This document shows positions 16,357 through 24,974 of a stretch of DNA of 64,000 nucleotides, in pieces. A program made the translations under genes and the position numbers. Under the pieces are notes generated by a model that was given only the letters and a program-made list of their open reading frames with translations, made no database searches and was not told the DNA's origin. The stretch lies in contig NZ_BAAAZR010000006.1 of assembly GCF_039537005.1 (NCBI RefSeq), positions 62,001 through 126,000 on the forward strand, given 5' to 3'. This stretch comes from Sphaerisporangium flaviroseum. Lineage in GTDB: Bacteria > Actinomycetota > Actinomycetes > Streptosporangiales > Streptosporangiaceae. Within the stretch, counting starts at the first letter, position 1; each line of letters opens with the position of its first letter.

Positions 16357-17892
16357 ATGACGCTGATGGTTGACGTGAAGCGGAGGCGGCGGCTCCACAG
16401 GGCCTGGCTGGTGGCGGGGGTGGCCTTCGTGGCGATCGTGGGAGCCGCCGGGTTCCGTGCCACGCCGGGGGTCCTGATCACCCCGCTGGAAGAGGAGTTC
16501 GGGTGGACCCGGGGGACGATCTCGCTCGCCGTCTCGGTCAACCTCGTGTTGTACGGCCTCACCGCTCCCTTCGCGGCGGCCCTGATGGACCGCCTCGGCA
16601 TGCGCCGTGTCGTGGCCTGCGCGCTGCTGCTCGTGGCGCTCGGCAGCGGGCTCACGGTGTTCATGACCGCGAGCTGGCAGCTGGTGGCGTGCTGGGGGGT
16701 GCTGGTCGGCCTCGGCACGGGGTCGATGGCACTGGTCTTCGTGGCCACGGTCACCGACCGGTGGTTCGTACGGCACCGGGGCATCGTCACCGGCGTGCTG
16801 ACCGCCGGGGGAGCGGCGGGCCAGCTCGTCTTCCTGCCCGTCCTGGCGCTGATCGCCGAAGGGCCGGGATGGCGGGTGGCGGCGACGGTGGTCGCCGCCG
16901 CTGCGCTGGCGGTCGTACCGCTGGTCTGGCTCCTGCTCCGCGACCGTCCTGAGGACGTCGGCCTGACCGCCCTCGGCGCCGAGCCTGCCCGTACGGGGGC
17001 CGTCGACGGCGCGGTTCGCTTGGGAAAGGCGGAACCGGGTGCCGGAGGCTCCGGGGCGCCTTTGGGTGGCGCGGAGCCGCGTCCCGAGGCGACGGAGGCG
17101 CGTACCGGGCGCTCGGGAGTGCGTGACGAGGGCGTGGGGGTGCGCTCTGGTGTTACGGCGGCGGCGCGGGGCGGGGGGGTTCGCTCGGGCAGTGCGGCGG
17201 CGCGGGGCGGGGGGGTTCGCTCGGGCAGTGCGGCGGTGCGGGCGCTGACCGTGCTGAGATCGGCCGCGCGCACCCGGTCGTTCTGGTTCCTCGCCGGTGG
17301 CTTCGCCATCTGCGGCGCCAGCACCAACGGACTCGTCGGCACCCACTTCATCCCGGCCGCGCACGACCACGGGATGCCTCAGACGACCGCCGCCGGCCTC
17401 CTGGCCCTCATCGGCATCTTCGACATCGCCGGGACGATCTTCTCCGGCTGGCTCAGCGACCGCGTCGACCCGAGGATCCTGCTGGCCTCGTACTACGCCC
17501 TGCGTGGCGCCTCCCTGCTGGTCCTGCCCATGTTGTTCGCGGCGACGACCGAGCCCAGCATGCTGATCTTCATCATCTTCTACGGCCTCGACTGGGTGGC
17601 CACCGTGCCGCCGACCGTGGCGCTGTGCCGCACCATCTACGGCCCGGATGGCGCCGTGGTGTTCGGATGGGTGTTCGCTTCCCACCAGATCGGCGCGGCG
17701 ATCGCTGCCGTGGCCGCCGGCGTGACCCGCGACCACCTCGGCCACTACAACGCGGCCTGGTACGGGGCCGGCCTGCTCTGCGCCTTCGCCGCGATCATGT
17801 CACTGCGGGTCGCCAAGGGCGGTGGCACGCCGCCCAAGGCCGATCCCCTCCCGCAGCCGGTGGTGACCGCCGGCACTGGCACGCCGCCCTAA
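16357..17892 (+). CDS. MFS transporter with a repeat-expanded central loop
   Basis: The 511-residue MFS permease has six helices in each half. The N-terminal half opens with WLVAGVAFVAIVGAAGF and ends at about residue 200; the C-terminal half restarts at about 308 (FWFLAGGFAICGASTNGLVG, FIPAAHDHGMPQTTA). The family resembles the oxalate/formate and monocarboxylate group of MFS. The central cytoplasmic loop, normally about 40 residues, is about 105 residues of Gly, Ala and Arg and includes two full copies of AARGGGVRSGSA. The start is placed at the ATG at 16357. It is divergent from the GlxA-type regulator gene, which probably controls it. Confidence 0.85.
   Translation: MTLMVDVKRRRRLHRAWLVAGVAFVAIVGAAGFRATPGVLITPLEEEFGWTRGTISLAVSVNLVLYGLTAPFAAALMDRLGMRRVVACALLLVALGSGLTVFMTASWQLVACWGVLVGLGTGSMALVFVATVTDRWFVRHRGIVTGVLTAGGAAGQLVFLPVLALIAEGPGWRVAATVVAAAALAVVPLVWLLLRDRPEDVGLTALGAEPARTGAVDGAVRLGKAEPGAGGSGAPLGGAEPRPEATEARTGRSGVRDEGVGVRSGVTAAARGGGVRSGSAAARGGGVRSGSAAVRALTVLRSAARTRSFWFLAGGFAICGASTNGLVGTHFIPAAHDHGMPQTTAAGLLALIGIFDIAGTIFSGWLSDRVDPRILLASYYALRGASLLVLPMLFAATTEPSMLIFIIFYGLDWVATVPPTVALCRTIYGPDGAVVFGWVFASHQIGAAIAAVAAGVTRDHLGHYNAAWYGAGLLCAFAAIMSLRVAKGGGTPPKADPLPQPVVTAGTGTPP
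17158..17242 (+). repeat. 36-bp in-frame tandem repeat inside the MFS gene
   Basis: Two exact 36-bp units (17158-17193 and 17194-17229) and a partial third encode AARGGGVRSGSA repeats in the loop between helices 6 and 7. The unit is a multiple of three, so copy-number change would keep the frame. Confidence 0.9.
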
Positions 17893-17937
17893 CCCTTGCG
17901 ACCGAGGGCCGGTCCTTCCTCGCTACCGGGTGCGGGT

Positions 17938-18054
17938 GTGCCGCCGTGAGCTCTTGCGGTCGTGGGCGTTCTTGTTCGCGGGCGTGCCGCCGTGAGCTCT
18001 GGTGGTCGTGGGCCGGTTCTTGTTGGCTACCGGGTGTGGGCGTGCCGCTGTGAG
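17938..18054. repeat. Imperfect tandem repeat between MFS and Pth2 genes
   Basis: The core GTGCCGCCGTGAG occurs at 17938 and 17984, and with one change at 18042. The copies are spaced 46 and 58 bases apart, with related flanks (GCTCTnGnGGTCGTGGGC and TTCTTGTT). The 229-base spacer around it holds no gene that I can support. Confidence 0.7.
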
Positions 18055-18121
18055 CCCCGCTTCCGTCCCAAGGTACGGACGGGTCGGACCGGCACCCCGG
18101 TGGGCCTGAGATCCTTGGGGC

Positions 18122-18829
18122 GTGAGCCAGCCAGACCAGAGAGTGCTTCCCCTTGTCGTCCGGATCGAGCGTGCCACCCCGCCTGAGCGCACCGACGCCC
18201 TGGAGGCGGCGGCGCTCGCGGTGCTCACCTTGCTGACCGACGAGCGGGCCGCGAGCGGCGAGTGGGCGGAGTCCGTGCAGGCGTGGGAGACCATCGGCAT
18301 CAGGAAGGTCGTGCGTCGCGCCAGGGGCACCGAGTGGCGTCGCGTGCTGGAGTTGCCGGGCATCACGGTCCAGGTGCGTTCGGCCGAGGTCCGGGTGCAC
18401 CCGCCGATCCCGCTCGACGCCTGGCCGAAGGAGCTGTCCCGGCTGCAGGTCTCCGGCACCGACCTGACGGACACCGCGCCACCGGAGGCGCCGGCGCCCG
18501 GCTCGGCCGTGCTGTGGTTCAACCCGTCACTGGAGATGTCCGCCGGCAAGGCCATGGCCCAGGCCGGTCACGCCGCGCAGCTCGCCTGGTGGGGCACCGA
18601 CGAGCCCGCCCGCGCCGCATGGCACGCCGAAGGGCTGCCGATCGCCGTGCGAACCGCGGGGCCGCATCGGTGGGCGGCGCTCGCGGACAGCGGGTTGCCG
18701 GTCGTGCGCGACGCCGGGTTCACCGAGATCGAGCCGGGCTCGCGCACGGTCGTCGCCGACGCGCCCTGGCTGCGTGCGGGTGGGCACCGGCCCGCCGGCT
18801 GGGGTCCGCTCCGTAACCCCGCCCAGTAG
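18122..18829 (+). CDS. Pth2-type peptidyl-tRNA hydrolase domain protein
   Basis: The 235-residue protein contains a Pth2 core from about 130: VLWFNPSLEMSAGKAMAQAG followed by HAAQLAWWG and, after the next helix, LPIAVRT. The Gly-Lys-Ala-Gln-His pattern is the active region of archaeal and eukaryotic type peptidyl-tRNA hydrolases, which free tRNA from stalled peptides. The first 120 residues form a separate actinobacterial N-terminal region. It starts with GTG at 18122. It is not the canonical bacterial Pth, which presumably lies elsewhere. No operon partner is seen. Confidence 0.82.
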   Translation: MSQPDQRVLPLVVRIERATPPERTDALEAAALAVLTLLTDERAASGEWAESVQAWETIGIRKVVRRARGTEWRRVLELPGITVQVRSAEVRVHPPIPLDAWPKELSRLQVSGTDLTDTAPPEAPAPGSAVLWFNPSLEMSAGKAMAQAGHAAQLAWWGTDEPARAAWHAEGLPIAVRTAGPHRWAALADSGLPVVRDAGFTEIEPGSRTVVADAPWLRAGGHRPAGWGPLRNPAQ

Positions 18830-18932
18830 CGCGCGGCCATTGACGGGAGAGCGAACGCAAAGGTCAGAGCGTACGCAAAGCTCCATGAGGAAAGGACTCG
18901 TTCCCGAAGTGTGATCGGGAACTCAGACGCGG

Positions 18933-20108
18933 ATGGGTGATTTGCCGTACGCTCCCATCGTGCCAAATGGGGTGGGTGGGAACTACGGGACCAAGGCCGT
19001 CCCAACGTACGTAATGGCGGAGGCGGACACCGCGCCGCTGCCGAAGATCACCATCGAGGAGCCTCCGCCACCACCACCGGCCGTCAAACGCTCACTGGTC
19101 TCCCGGCTGGGTGACCTGCCGATGCGTGTGATCTACCGCATCGTCGTCGGCGCCGTCGCCTCCCTCGCCGTCGTGGTGGCCGCCACCGTGTTCTTCGTGA
19201 CAGGTGGGGGCAAGGGGACCTCGACGGCCGCCGGGCCCGTGGTGACCGGCGCCCCGGCCGGACCGGGCGCGACCACCGGCGCCCCGGCCGGGCCAGGCGC
19301 GGCCTCCTCGGCGCCCGCGGTCGTTCCGACGCCTTCCGGCGGGTCGGATCCCTCGGCTGCTTCTGAATCCTCTGGCGCCGTGGAGCCTTCGGCCACGTCG
19401 GAGTCCTCTGGCGGCGTGGAGCCTTCGGCCACTCCGGGGTCGTCCGCGACCGCCACCTCCGCCGTCCCGTCGGCCTCGTCGTCCGGATCGACCTCGGTCT
19501 CCGCGCAGGGCGTGGCCTCGCCGGTGCCCACACCGATGCCAGGCAGAAGCGCGCTCACCGCCGCCCAGGCGGACCCGCGCGTGCCCAAGCTGCCTCCCAA
19601 CCGGAAGCTGGCCGACTTCCGCGGGGACTCCACCCCCACGAAGGGGCGCGTGAGGGACAAGCGGTCCGGCGTCACGTTCCCGCGCTTCGTCAAGGCGTGG
19701 AAGCTCGTCAGGTCCTCGCCGTTCGCCACGCGCCGCATGCTCGCCGCCACCAAGGGGGCGGGGCACCGGGCGATACTGGCGTCCTGCCCGGTGCCCATCG
19801 CGGTGCAGGAGAAGCTCAAGGACACCGCCTTCCTCGCCGCCCGCTGGACCCTGAACTACCATCCCGTCGGCTCCGAGATCAACTGGACGGCTTCGCGGCC
19901 CATCAAGGTAGGCAAGCGCGACGGCTGGCTGCTCGGGTACCGCGTGCACTACAAGGTCGACGGCAAGAAGCGCATGTCGGCCGCGGCGGTCGCGCTGGTC
20001 GAGGTGCCCTCCTCCAAGCCGGGGCTGGTCTTCATCACCATCCCCGACGCCCAAAAGAAGCGCTGGGCCGACATCAACACCATCATGTCCCACCTACACC
20101 CCCTCTAA
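18933..20108 (+). CDS. Membrane-anchored secreted protein with Ser/Pro linker, family unknown
   Basis: The protein has 391 residues. A cytoplasmic Pro-rich head (EEPPPPPPAV) leads to one transmembrane helix (about 67-90, IYRIVVGAVASLAVVVAATV), then about 110 residues rich in Ser, Thr, Pro, Ala and Gly, then a C-terminal domain of about 170 residues outside the cell. That domain ends VFITIPDAQKKRWADINTIM and matches the end of the anchored protein at 48260-50128 (MSVPDSKKELLPDINTIFSS), so the two are paralogues in architecture and terminal domain. The start is uncertain; later ATG or GTG codons up to 19014 are possible. A cell-wall-facing role is likely but unproven. Confidence 0.75.
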   Translation: MGDLPYAPIVPNGVGGNYGTKAVPTYVMAEADTAPLPKITIEEPPPPPPAVKRSLVSRLGDLPMRVIYRIVVGAVASLAVVVAATVFFVTGGGKGTSTAAGPVVTGAPAGPGATTGAPAGPGAASSAPAVVPTPSGGSDPSAASESSGAVEPSATSESSGGVEPSATPGSSATATSAVPSASSSGSTSVSAQGVASPVPTPMPGRSALTAAQADPRVPKLPPNRKLADFRGDSTPTKGRVRDKRSGVTFPRFVKAWKLVRSSPFATRRMLAATKGAGHRAILASCPVPIAVQEKLKDTAFLAARWTLNYHPVGSEINWTASRPIKVGKRDGWLLGYRVHYKVDGKKRMSAAAVALVEVPSSKPGLVFITIPDAQKKRWADINTIMSHLHPL

Positions 20109-20470
20109 CCCGCCCCCGCTCTACTAGCCTCCCGCTCCCCGGCCTCCAGCGTGCGGTCCCGGCCCCAGGGTCCCGGTCCGTGGTCCCCGCCTCCGCTGTA
20201 CTGGCCTCCCGCTTCCCGGTCCCGGCTTGCAGTCCCCGCTCCTCCGGTCGCGGCCCCGCATCGGGCCGAGAACCGGCTTGTTCGCGTGTTCTGTGGTGCG
20301 GGCTGGATGGGGCTAAGGCTGATTTCTTGGTTTGTGTGTCTTCTGGCGTTGTTTCTGCCGATTGTGGTGTTGGTCGGATGGAGTGATGTCTTGTTCCGTC
20401 ACCGCTTAGCTGCCCGTCTGCTCACGGAATCGGCTCACACTGTCGCTCGGCTGCCCTAGGCTCGGAAGAC
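20109..20470. other. Gene-less spacer with pyrimidine-rich degenerate repeats
   Basis: The first half (to about 20260) is a C/T-rich stretch in which CCCGCT, TACT(A/G)GCCTCCCGCT and GGTCCCGG blocks recur about 75 bases apart. The second half is relatively AT-rich for this genome (around 20300-20400). I see no convincing gene. Confidence 0.5.
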
Positions 20471-21073
20471 ATGACCGAGATCGTCCTCGCCTCCTCCTCC
20501 ACCGCCCGGCTCGCGCTCCTGCGTAGTGCAGGTCTCGACCCCAAGGTCTTCGTCAGCGGTGTCGACGAAGAGGCCGTGACCGCCGAATCGCCCGCGGAGC
20601 TGTGCCTCGTCCTCGCGCGCGCCAAGGCCGCCGTTGTGGCCAAGGGGTTCGCCGAAGGCCTCGTGATCGGCTGCGACTCGGTTCTCGAGCTCGACGGCCA
20701 GGCGTACGGCAAACCTCGCACGCCCGAGGAGGCATTGGCGCGCTGGCGGTCGATGCGCGGCCGTACGGGCAGGCTCCTCACCGGGCACTGCGTGATCGAC
20801 GCCGCGACGGGGGCCGAGGTCGCCGAGGTCGGCTCGACGGTGGTGCACTTCGGCACGCCGAGCGACGAGGAGATCATGGCCTATGTCGGCACTGGTGAGC
20901 CCCTGCACGTAGCGGGCGCCTTCACGCTCGACGGTCTTGGCGGCTGGTTCATCGACGGCATCGAGGGCGACCACGGAAACGTGCTCGGCATCTCGTTGCC
21001 CCTCGTCCGGCGTCTGTTCGCCGATCTCGGGGTCTCCGTGACATCGATCTGGAAACAAGGATCTTTCCGCTGA
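20471..21073 (+). CDS. maf: Maf-family nucleoside triphosphate pyrophosphatase
   Basis: This 200-residue Maf/Ham1-fold enzyme hydrolyses non-canonical or dTTP/UTP-type nucleotides to the monophosphate. It opens with the invariant IVLASSSTARLALLRSAGL and keeps the catalytic Asp in VIGCDSVLEL and the PRTPEEALARWRSMRGRTGRL loop. It closes with AFTLDGLGGWFIDGIEGDHG and NVLGISLPLVRRLF, all hallmarks of the family. The ATG at 20471 follows a short GGAAG. An EI24 gene starts 40 bases downstream. Confidence 0.94.
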   Translation: MTEIVLASSSTARLALLRSAGLDPKVFVSGVDEEAVTAESPAELCLVLARAKAAVVAKGFAEGLVIGCDSVLELDGQAYGKPRTPEEALARWRSMRGRTGRLLTGHCVIDAATGAEVAEVGSTVVHFGTPSDEEIMAYVGTGEPLHVAGAFTLDGLGGWFIDGIEGDHGNVLGISLPLVRRLFADLGVSVTSIWKQGSFR

Positions 21074-21113
21074 TCTTTCGACGACTCGGACGGCAGGCGT
21101 TAGCCTGCCGGGC

Positions 21114-21914
21114 ATGAACAGCATGGGCCAGCCCACCCGACGTGGGATCGGTGGCTTCGCCGACGGGATCAAATACTTCTTCCAAGGGCTCGGCTGGGTC
21201 GCCCGGCACCCGCGCCAGTGGCTCTTCGGGCTCATCCCCGCGCTCATCGCGCTGGCGCTCTACATCGTCGCCCTGGTGCTGCTGGGCACCTACGCCGGCG
21301 ATCTCGCGGCCTGGGTGACTCCGTTCGCCGACGGCTGGAGCTCCGGCGCCCGCGACGCCCTGCGCTTCCTCCTGGGCATCGTCATCTTCGGGCTCGGCCT
21401 CGTGCTGGCCGTCATCACGTTCACGGCCGTCACGCTGCTGATCGGGGAACCCTTCTACGAGAAGCTCTCCGAGCACGTCGAAGAGGACATGGGCGGGGTA
21501 CGCAAGGCGGCCGACATCCCGGTCTGGCGGTCGATCATCCGGTCCGTGCGGGACAGCCTGATCACCCTCGGGTACGTGCTGTTATTCACGATCCCGCTGT
21601 TCATCCTGGGCTTCGTACCGGTGATCGGGCAGACGGTGGTGCCGGTGCTCGGCGCCGCCGTGTCCGGGTTCTTTCTCACGGTGGAGCTGACCACGCTCGC
21701 CATGGAGCGCCGTGGCCTCGCGCGCAAGCAGCGTTTCGCCATACTTCGCGGTGACAGGTCGCCGGCACTCGGGTTCGGCGTGCTGGTGTTCCTGATCTTC
21801 CTGATCCCCTTCGGCGCGGTCTTCGCCATGCCCGCCGCCGTCGCCGGCGCCACCATCATGGTCCGCACCCGCCTCGCCCCCCACCACCCCACCCAGGATC
21901 AGACCGCCTTGTGA
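21114..21914 (+). CDS. EI24/CysZ-like integral membrane protein
   Basis: The 266-residue membrane protein opens with GIGGFADGIKYFFQGLGWVA and contains about five long hydrophobic segments, among them LIPALIALALYIVALVLLGTY, FLLGIVIFGLGLVLAVITF and TLGYVLLFTIPLFILGFVPVI. The GEPFYEKLSEHVEED motif between them is typical of the EI24 family. Bacterial members include CysZ sulfate permeases; actinobacterial ones are mostly uncharacterised. It is probably co-transcribed with maf. Confidence 0.85.
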   Translation: MNSMGQPTRRGIGGFADGIKYFFQGLGWVARHPRQWLFGLIPALIALALYIVALVLLGTYAGDLAAWVTPFADGWSSGARDALRFLLGIVIFGLGLVLAVITFTAVTLLIGEPFYEKLSEHVEEDMGGVRKAADIPVWRSIIRSVRDSLITLGYVLLFTIPLFILGFVPVIGQTVVPVLGAAVSGFFLTVELTTLAMERRGLARKQRFAILRGDRSPALGFGVLVFLIFLIPFGAVFAMPAAVAGATIMVRTRLAPHHPTQDQTAL

Positions 21915-22143
21915 TCGGGATCGTGCCGGTGAACTCTGACGTGCACGTTGGAGTGGCCGGGAGGTTGTATCCGGGGTCGCACACGGCCGGAGGCTTCACC
22001 TCCGATTCGCATACCCGCATTCCGTCTTCCGCTCCTGCGGGCGTTCACTGATCCGTTCACAAGCTGAACGATGGTCGATGGGTTTTCCACAGAACATCGC
22101 TCTCTGTGATCGGCCGGTCGCCGTTGCGTGATGCTTGGCGCCC

Positions 22144-23226
22144 ATGACGCCATCATCGATTCTTCTCACCTCCCCCGACGACATCCTCGGAGCCGTGCCC
22201 TATCTGCTCGGCTTTCATCCAGCCGACAGCCTTGTCGTCATCGCGTTCGCGGGCAGAGGCGCTCGTGGCAGGCTGAGGGTCACCACCCGGTGGGATCTGC
22301 CGTTCCCGCCCGGAGCGCTCGACCAGCTGGTGCCGCTGCTCCGGCGCGAGGAGGTCACCCACACGATCCTTGCCGGGTTCGGCGAGGGGACGCTCGTGAC
22401 TCCGGCCATCGACGAGGCCGTACGGTTGCTCACCGACGCGGGCATCGGTGTCATAGAAGCGCTCCGCGCGGAGGGCTCCCGCTACTGGTCGTACGTGTGC
22501 AACCAGCTTGAGTGCTGCCCGCCTGAGGGCCGGCCCTACGACGCGGTGGCGGGGGAGGTGGCGGCACGGGCCACGATCGGAGGGCTGGTCGCGCTGCCCG
22601 ATCGCGAGACCCTTGAGCGGTCGGTCGCGCCGGTCCAAGGAGGGGCGCGGGCCAAAATGCGTGAGGCGACCCGGCTGGTGGCAGCCGACGTGCGCGCACG
22701 GCTCATCGGCACGCCCGACCCAGACCAGGTCCCCGGCGAGTTCGTCGCCGAGGGCCTGGCCCGTGTGCGCCGATCCGTTGAGAGGTTCCACGGTCGTGGG
22801 CGACTGCCCGACCACGAAGCCGCCCGGCTCGGGGTCGATCTCGCCGTGGTCCGGGTCCGCGACGAGGCGTGGACGCTTATGGACGACGACACACAGGACA
22901 CCCACATCGCCCTGTGGGCCGACCTCACCCGAAGGCTGGAGCCCTCGTTCGTTCCTCCTGTCGCATCGCTGCTGAGCGCTGCGGCCTGGCGACGCGGCGA
23001 CTGCGCATTGGCGGGCATCGCCGTCGAGCGCGCGCTGGCGGCCGACCCGTCCTACTCCATGGCCAATCTGCTCGCCCGTGGTCTCCGGGCACTCGTCAGT
23101 CCCGAGATCCTGCGCCGGCGCATGCCCACCCCGGAGGAACTGGACGCGAGCATGGGCCCACCCAAGATGGAATGGCTACATCCCATGCTGAGCCTCCTCG
23201 ACGACCACACCCTGCTCACCCGATGA
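22144..23226 (+). CDS. DUF4192 family protein
   Basis: The protein has 360 residues and matches DUF4192 over its length: SSILLTSPDDILGAVPYLLG, then HPADSLVVIAF, the WDLPFPPGALDQLVPLLRRE region, and a C-terminal alpha-helical part (LSAAAWRRGDCALAGIAVER). The family is actinobacterial, usually single copy, and of unknown function. The ATG at 22144 is preferred to the in-frame TTG at 22135. A 229-base spacer without a gene precedes it, and a 99-bp direct duplication follows it. Confidence 0.88.
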   Translation: MTPSSILLTSPDDILGAVPYLLGFHPADSLVVIAFAGRGARGRLRVTTRWDLPFPPGALDQLVPLLRREEVTHTILAGFGEGTLVTPAIDEAVRLLTDAGIGVIEALRAEGSRYWSYVCNQLECCPPEGRPYDAVAGEVAARATIGGLVALPDRETLERSVAPVQGGARAKMREATRLVAADVRARLIGTPDPDQVPGEFVAEGLARVRRSVERFHGRGRLPDHEAARLGVDLAVVRVRDEAWTLMDDDTQDTHIALWADLTRRLEPSFVPPVASLLSAAAWRRGDCALAGIAVERALAADPSYSMANLLARGLRALVSPEILRRRMPTPEELDASMGPPKMEWLHPMLSLLDDHTLLTR

Positions 23227-23246
23227 GCCACGCACTCACGATCTGC

Positions 23247-23445
23247 GACGAGCCACCGTGCTGGTCGCGGTCATCAACGCGATGGTCGTGAACGGCCGTG
23301 TTGTGCCAGCGCATGGGCTTGTTACCGCGCGGAGCGTTCTGCTGTGACGAGCCACCGTGCTGGTCGCGGTCATCAACCTGATGGTTGTGAGCGGGTCGTG
23401 TTGTGCCAGCGCATGGGCTTGTTACCGCGCGGAGCGTTCTGCTGT
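23247..23445. repeat. Tandem duplication of about 99 bp
   Basis: The block beginning GACGAGCCACCGTGCTGG at 23247 is repeated directly at 23346. Both copies end GGAGCGTTCTGCTGT (23345 and 23445). They differ by a few substitutions and one indel around the AACGCGATGGTCGTGAAC / AACCTGATGGTTGTGAGC stretch. The block lies between the DUF4192 gene and the hydrolase gene and encodes nothing I can support. Confidence 0.9.
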
Positions 23446-23493
23446 CGGCCAAGATGGTCGCGCCTTCGATGGCGTGGGCGACAGGATCGTCGC

Positions 23494-24189
23494 ATGCAGT
23501 CGATCTTCGTTCTCGTGCACAGTCCATCCGTGGGTCCGTCGACGTGGCGCCCTGTGGCCGAACACCTGACGGCGGCGGGATACCAGGTACGGGTGCCGTC
23601 CCTTCTGCACATAGGCGCCGGCGCTCCGCCCTTCTGGCCTCGCGTCGTCAACGCCGTCCGCGACGACCTCCGGCAGGTCCCTGCCCACAACCCCGTCACG
23701 TTGGTGGCGCACAGCAATGCGGGCTTGTTTCTCCCCGTGATCCGCTCCGGTCTGGCCCATCGGGTCACCAACTCGATCTTCGTCGATGCCGCACTACCGG
23801 CCCGGAGCGGAGCGACCCCCGTCGCCCCAACCGAGTTGCTGGAGTTTCTCCGCCCGATGGCGGTGAACGGCAGGCTGCCGCGCTGGACCGACTGGTGGGA
23901 CGAGGCAGACATCGCACCCATGTTCACCGATCCGACGGTGCGGCAGACAGTCATCGAGGAGCAGCCCACCCTGCCGCTGTCCTACTACGAGCAGCAGATT
24001 CCGGTCCCCGACGGCTGGGACGACCATCCCTGCTCCTATTTGCTGTTCGGCCCTCCGTATGACGACCTGTCCGTCGAAGCGCGCGAACGCGGCTGGCGCG
24101 TGGCACACCTGCCCGGCGCGCACCTCCATCAGATCATCGATCCTGCCGGCACCGCCCGGCAGCTCATCGAGCTCGTCACCACGACTTGA
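23494..24189 (+). CDS. Alpha/beta-fold hydrolase
   Basis: The 231-residue hydrolase opens IFVLVHSPSVGPSTWRPVA, where HSPSVG takes the place of the oxyanion HG motif. The nucleophile elbow is AHSNAG (about residue 70), and the last His lies in LPGAHLHQIIDPA. The substrate is unknown. The ATG at 23494 starts right at the first strand; the open frame further upstream belongs to the duplicated spacer. Confidence 0.82.
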   Translation: MQSIFVLVHSPSVGPSTWRPVAEHLTAAGYQVRVPSLLHIGAGAPPFWPRVVNAVRDDLRQVPAHNPVTLVAHSNAGLFLPVIRSGLAHRVTNSIFVDAALPARSGATPVAPTELLEFLRPMAVNGRLPRWTDWWDEADIAPMFTDPTVRQTVIEEQPTLPLSYYEQQIPVPDGWDDHPCSYLLFGPPYDDLSVEARERGWRVAHLPGAHLHQIIDPAGTARQLIELVTTT

Positions 24190-24240
24190 TCCACCTCCGA
24201 TACACGCCCTTAGGAGGAGCGGCATGGCTGGGAAGGGGGG

Positions 24241-24500
24241 TTGGTCGAGGGTGAGGCTGGGAGAGGTGGCCCGGGTGGGTGGGTTAGTCGAGGGGGCGGG
24301 AGAGGTGGCCTCGCCGGGGTGGCTGGGTTAGAGGAGGGTGAGGGCCGGGAGGAGCGGCCTTCCTCGGCGCGTGAGGGCTAGGAAGGGCGGCCTGGCTTGG
24401 TGGGTGGGTTGGTCGAGGGTGGGGCCAGGAGGGGTGGCCTGGCTTGGTGGGTGGGTTGGTCGAGGGTGGGGGCCAGGAGGGGTGGGTTAGTCGAGGGTGG
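24241..24500. repeat. G-rich degenerate repeats carrying copies of a gene 3' end
   Basis: The text GGTT(A/G)GTCGAGGG recurs at about 24241, 24283, 24408, 24454 and 24485, with a mutated copy near 24327, joined by GGTGGCCTGGCTTGGTGGGT-type blocks. The last copy is the true 3' end of the minus-strand gene (...PTLD-stop); the others are copies of the same coding end, with the stop changed or kept, laid out downstream of it. Confidence 0.8.
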
Positions 24501-24831
24501 GGCTGTCGCGGCGGCGTTCGTTGTAGGCGCGCATCCTGCCCGGGTAGCCGGTGAGCTGGACGTCGTACACCGGGAGAGCCAGGTTCCTCGCCACCTTGAT
24601 GATGACGGCAGGCGAGCCGACCCTCCGGCGGGTCCACTCGCCGTCATGTGCCACGGCCACGGCTGTGGTGTCGGTGGCGAAGGTTTCAGGCTCGACGTAG
24701 AACTCCACGCCACGCCGCGACTTGGCAAAGGCGATCAACGCCTCGATGTCGCCGTCGTTGGCTTCACGGTCGAACTTAGCGATCTTCGGGCCACGCAGCC
24801 GACGAAGTCCATAGCGATCTCGCCATCCCAT
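24487..24831 (-). CDS. Small conserved-looking protein, function unknown
   Basis: The protein is 114 residues if started at the ATG at 24831 (MGWRDRYGLRRLRGPKIAKF), or up to 172 if the frame is read from 25005. The shorter form is preferred because the longer one overlaps the promoter side of the divergent gene and its first 58 residues are unstructured. It is soluble, with an Arg-rich tail (YPGRMRAYNERRRDSPTLD). I do not recognise a family. Copies of its 3' end form the repeat array downstream. Confidence 0.6.
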   Translation of the reverse strand: MGWRDRYGLRRLRGPKIAKFDREANDGDIEALIAFAKSRRGVEFYVEPETFATDTTAVAVAHDGEWTRRRVGSPAVIIKVARNLALPVYDVQLTGYPGRMRAYNERRRDSPTLD

Positions 24832-24974
24832 ATCCCTTGTATACCCGGAGGAGCCGACAAATGGGGGGCTCCGGGCCACATCGGGGTCGTGTCGGGGATG
24901 TTCCGGATAGACCCCTGTCGTCGTAAGGCCAAGAATGAAAAGACGACAGCTCCAGTGAAAGGGTGCGACCACCA

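Noticed and set aside
20151..20459. 102-codon frame with a hydrophobic stretch
   Set aside because: Codon use is far from the local GC3 pattern, its start lies in a pyrimidine-rich repeat, and there is no ribosome site.
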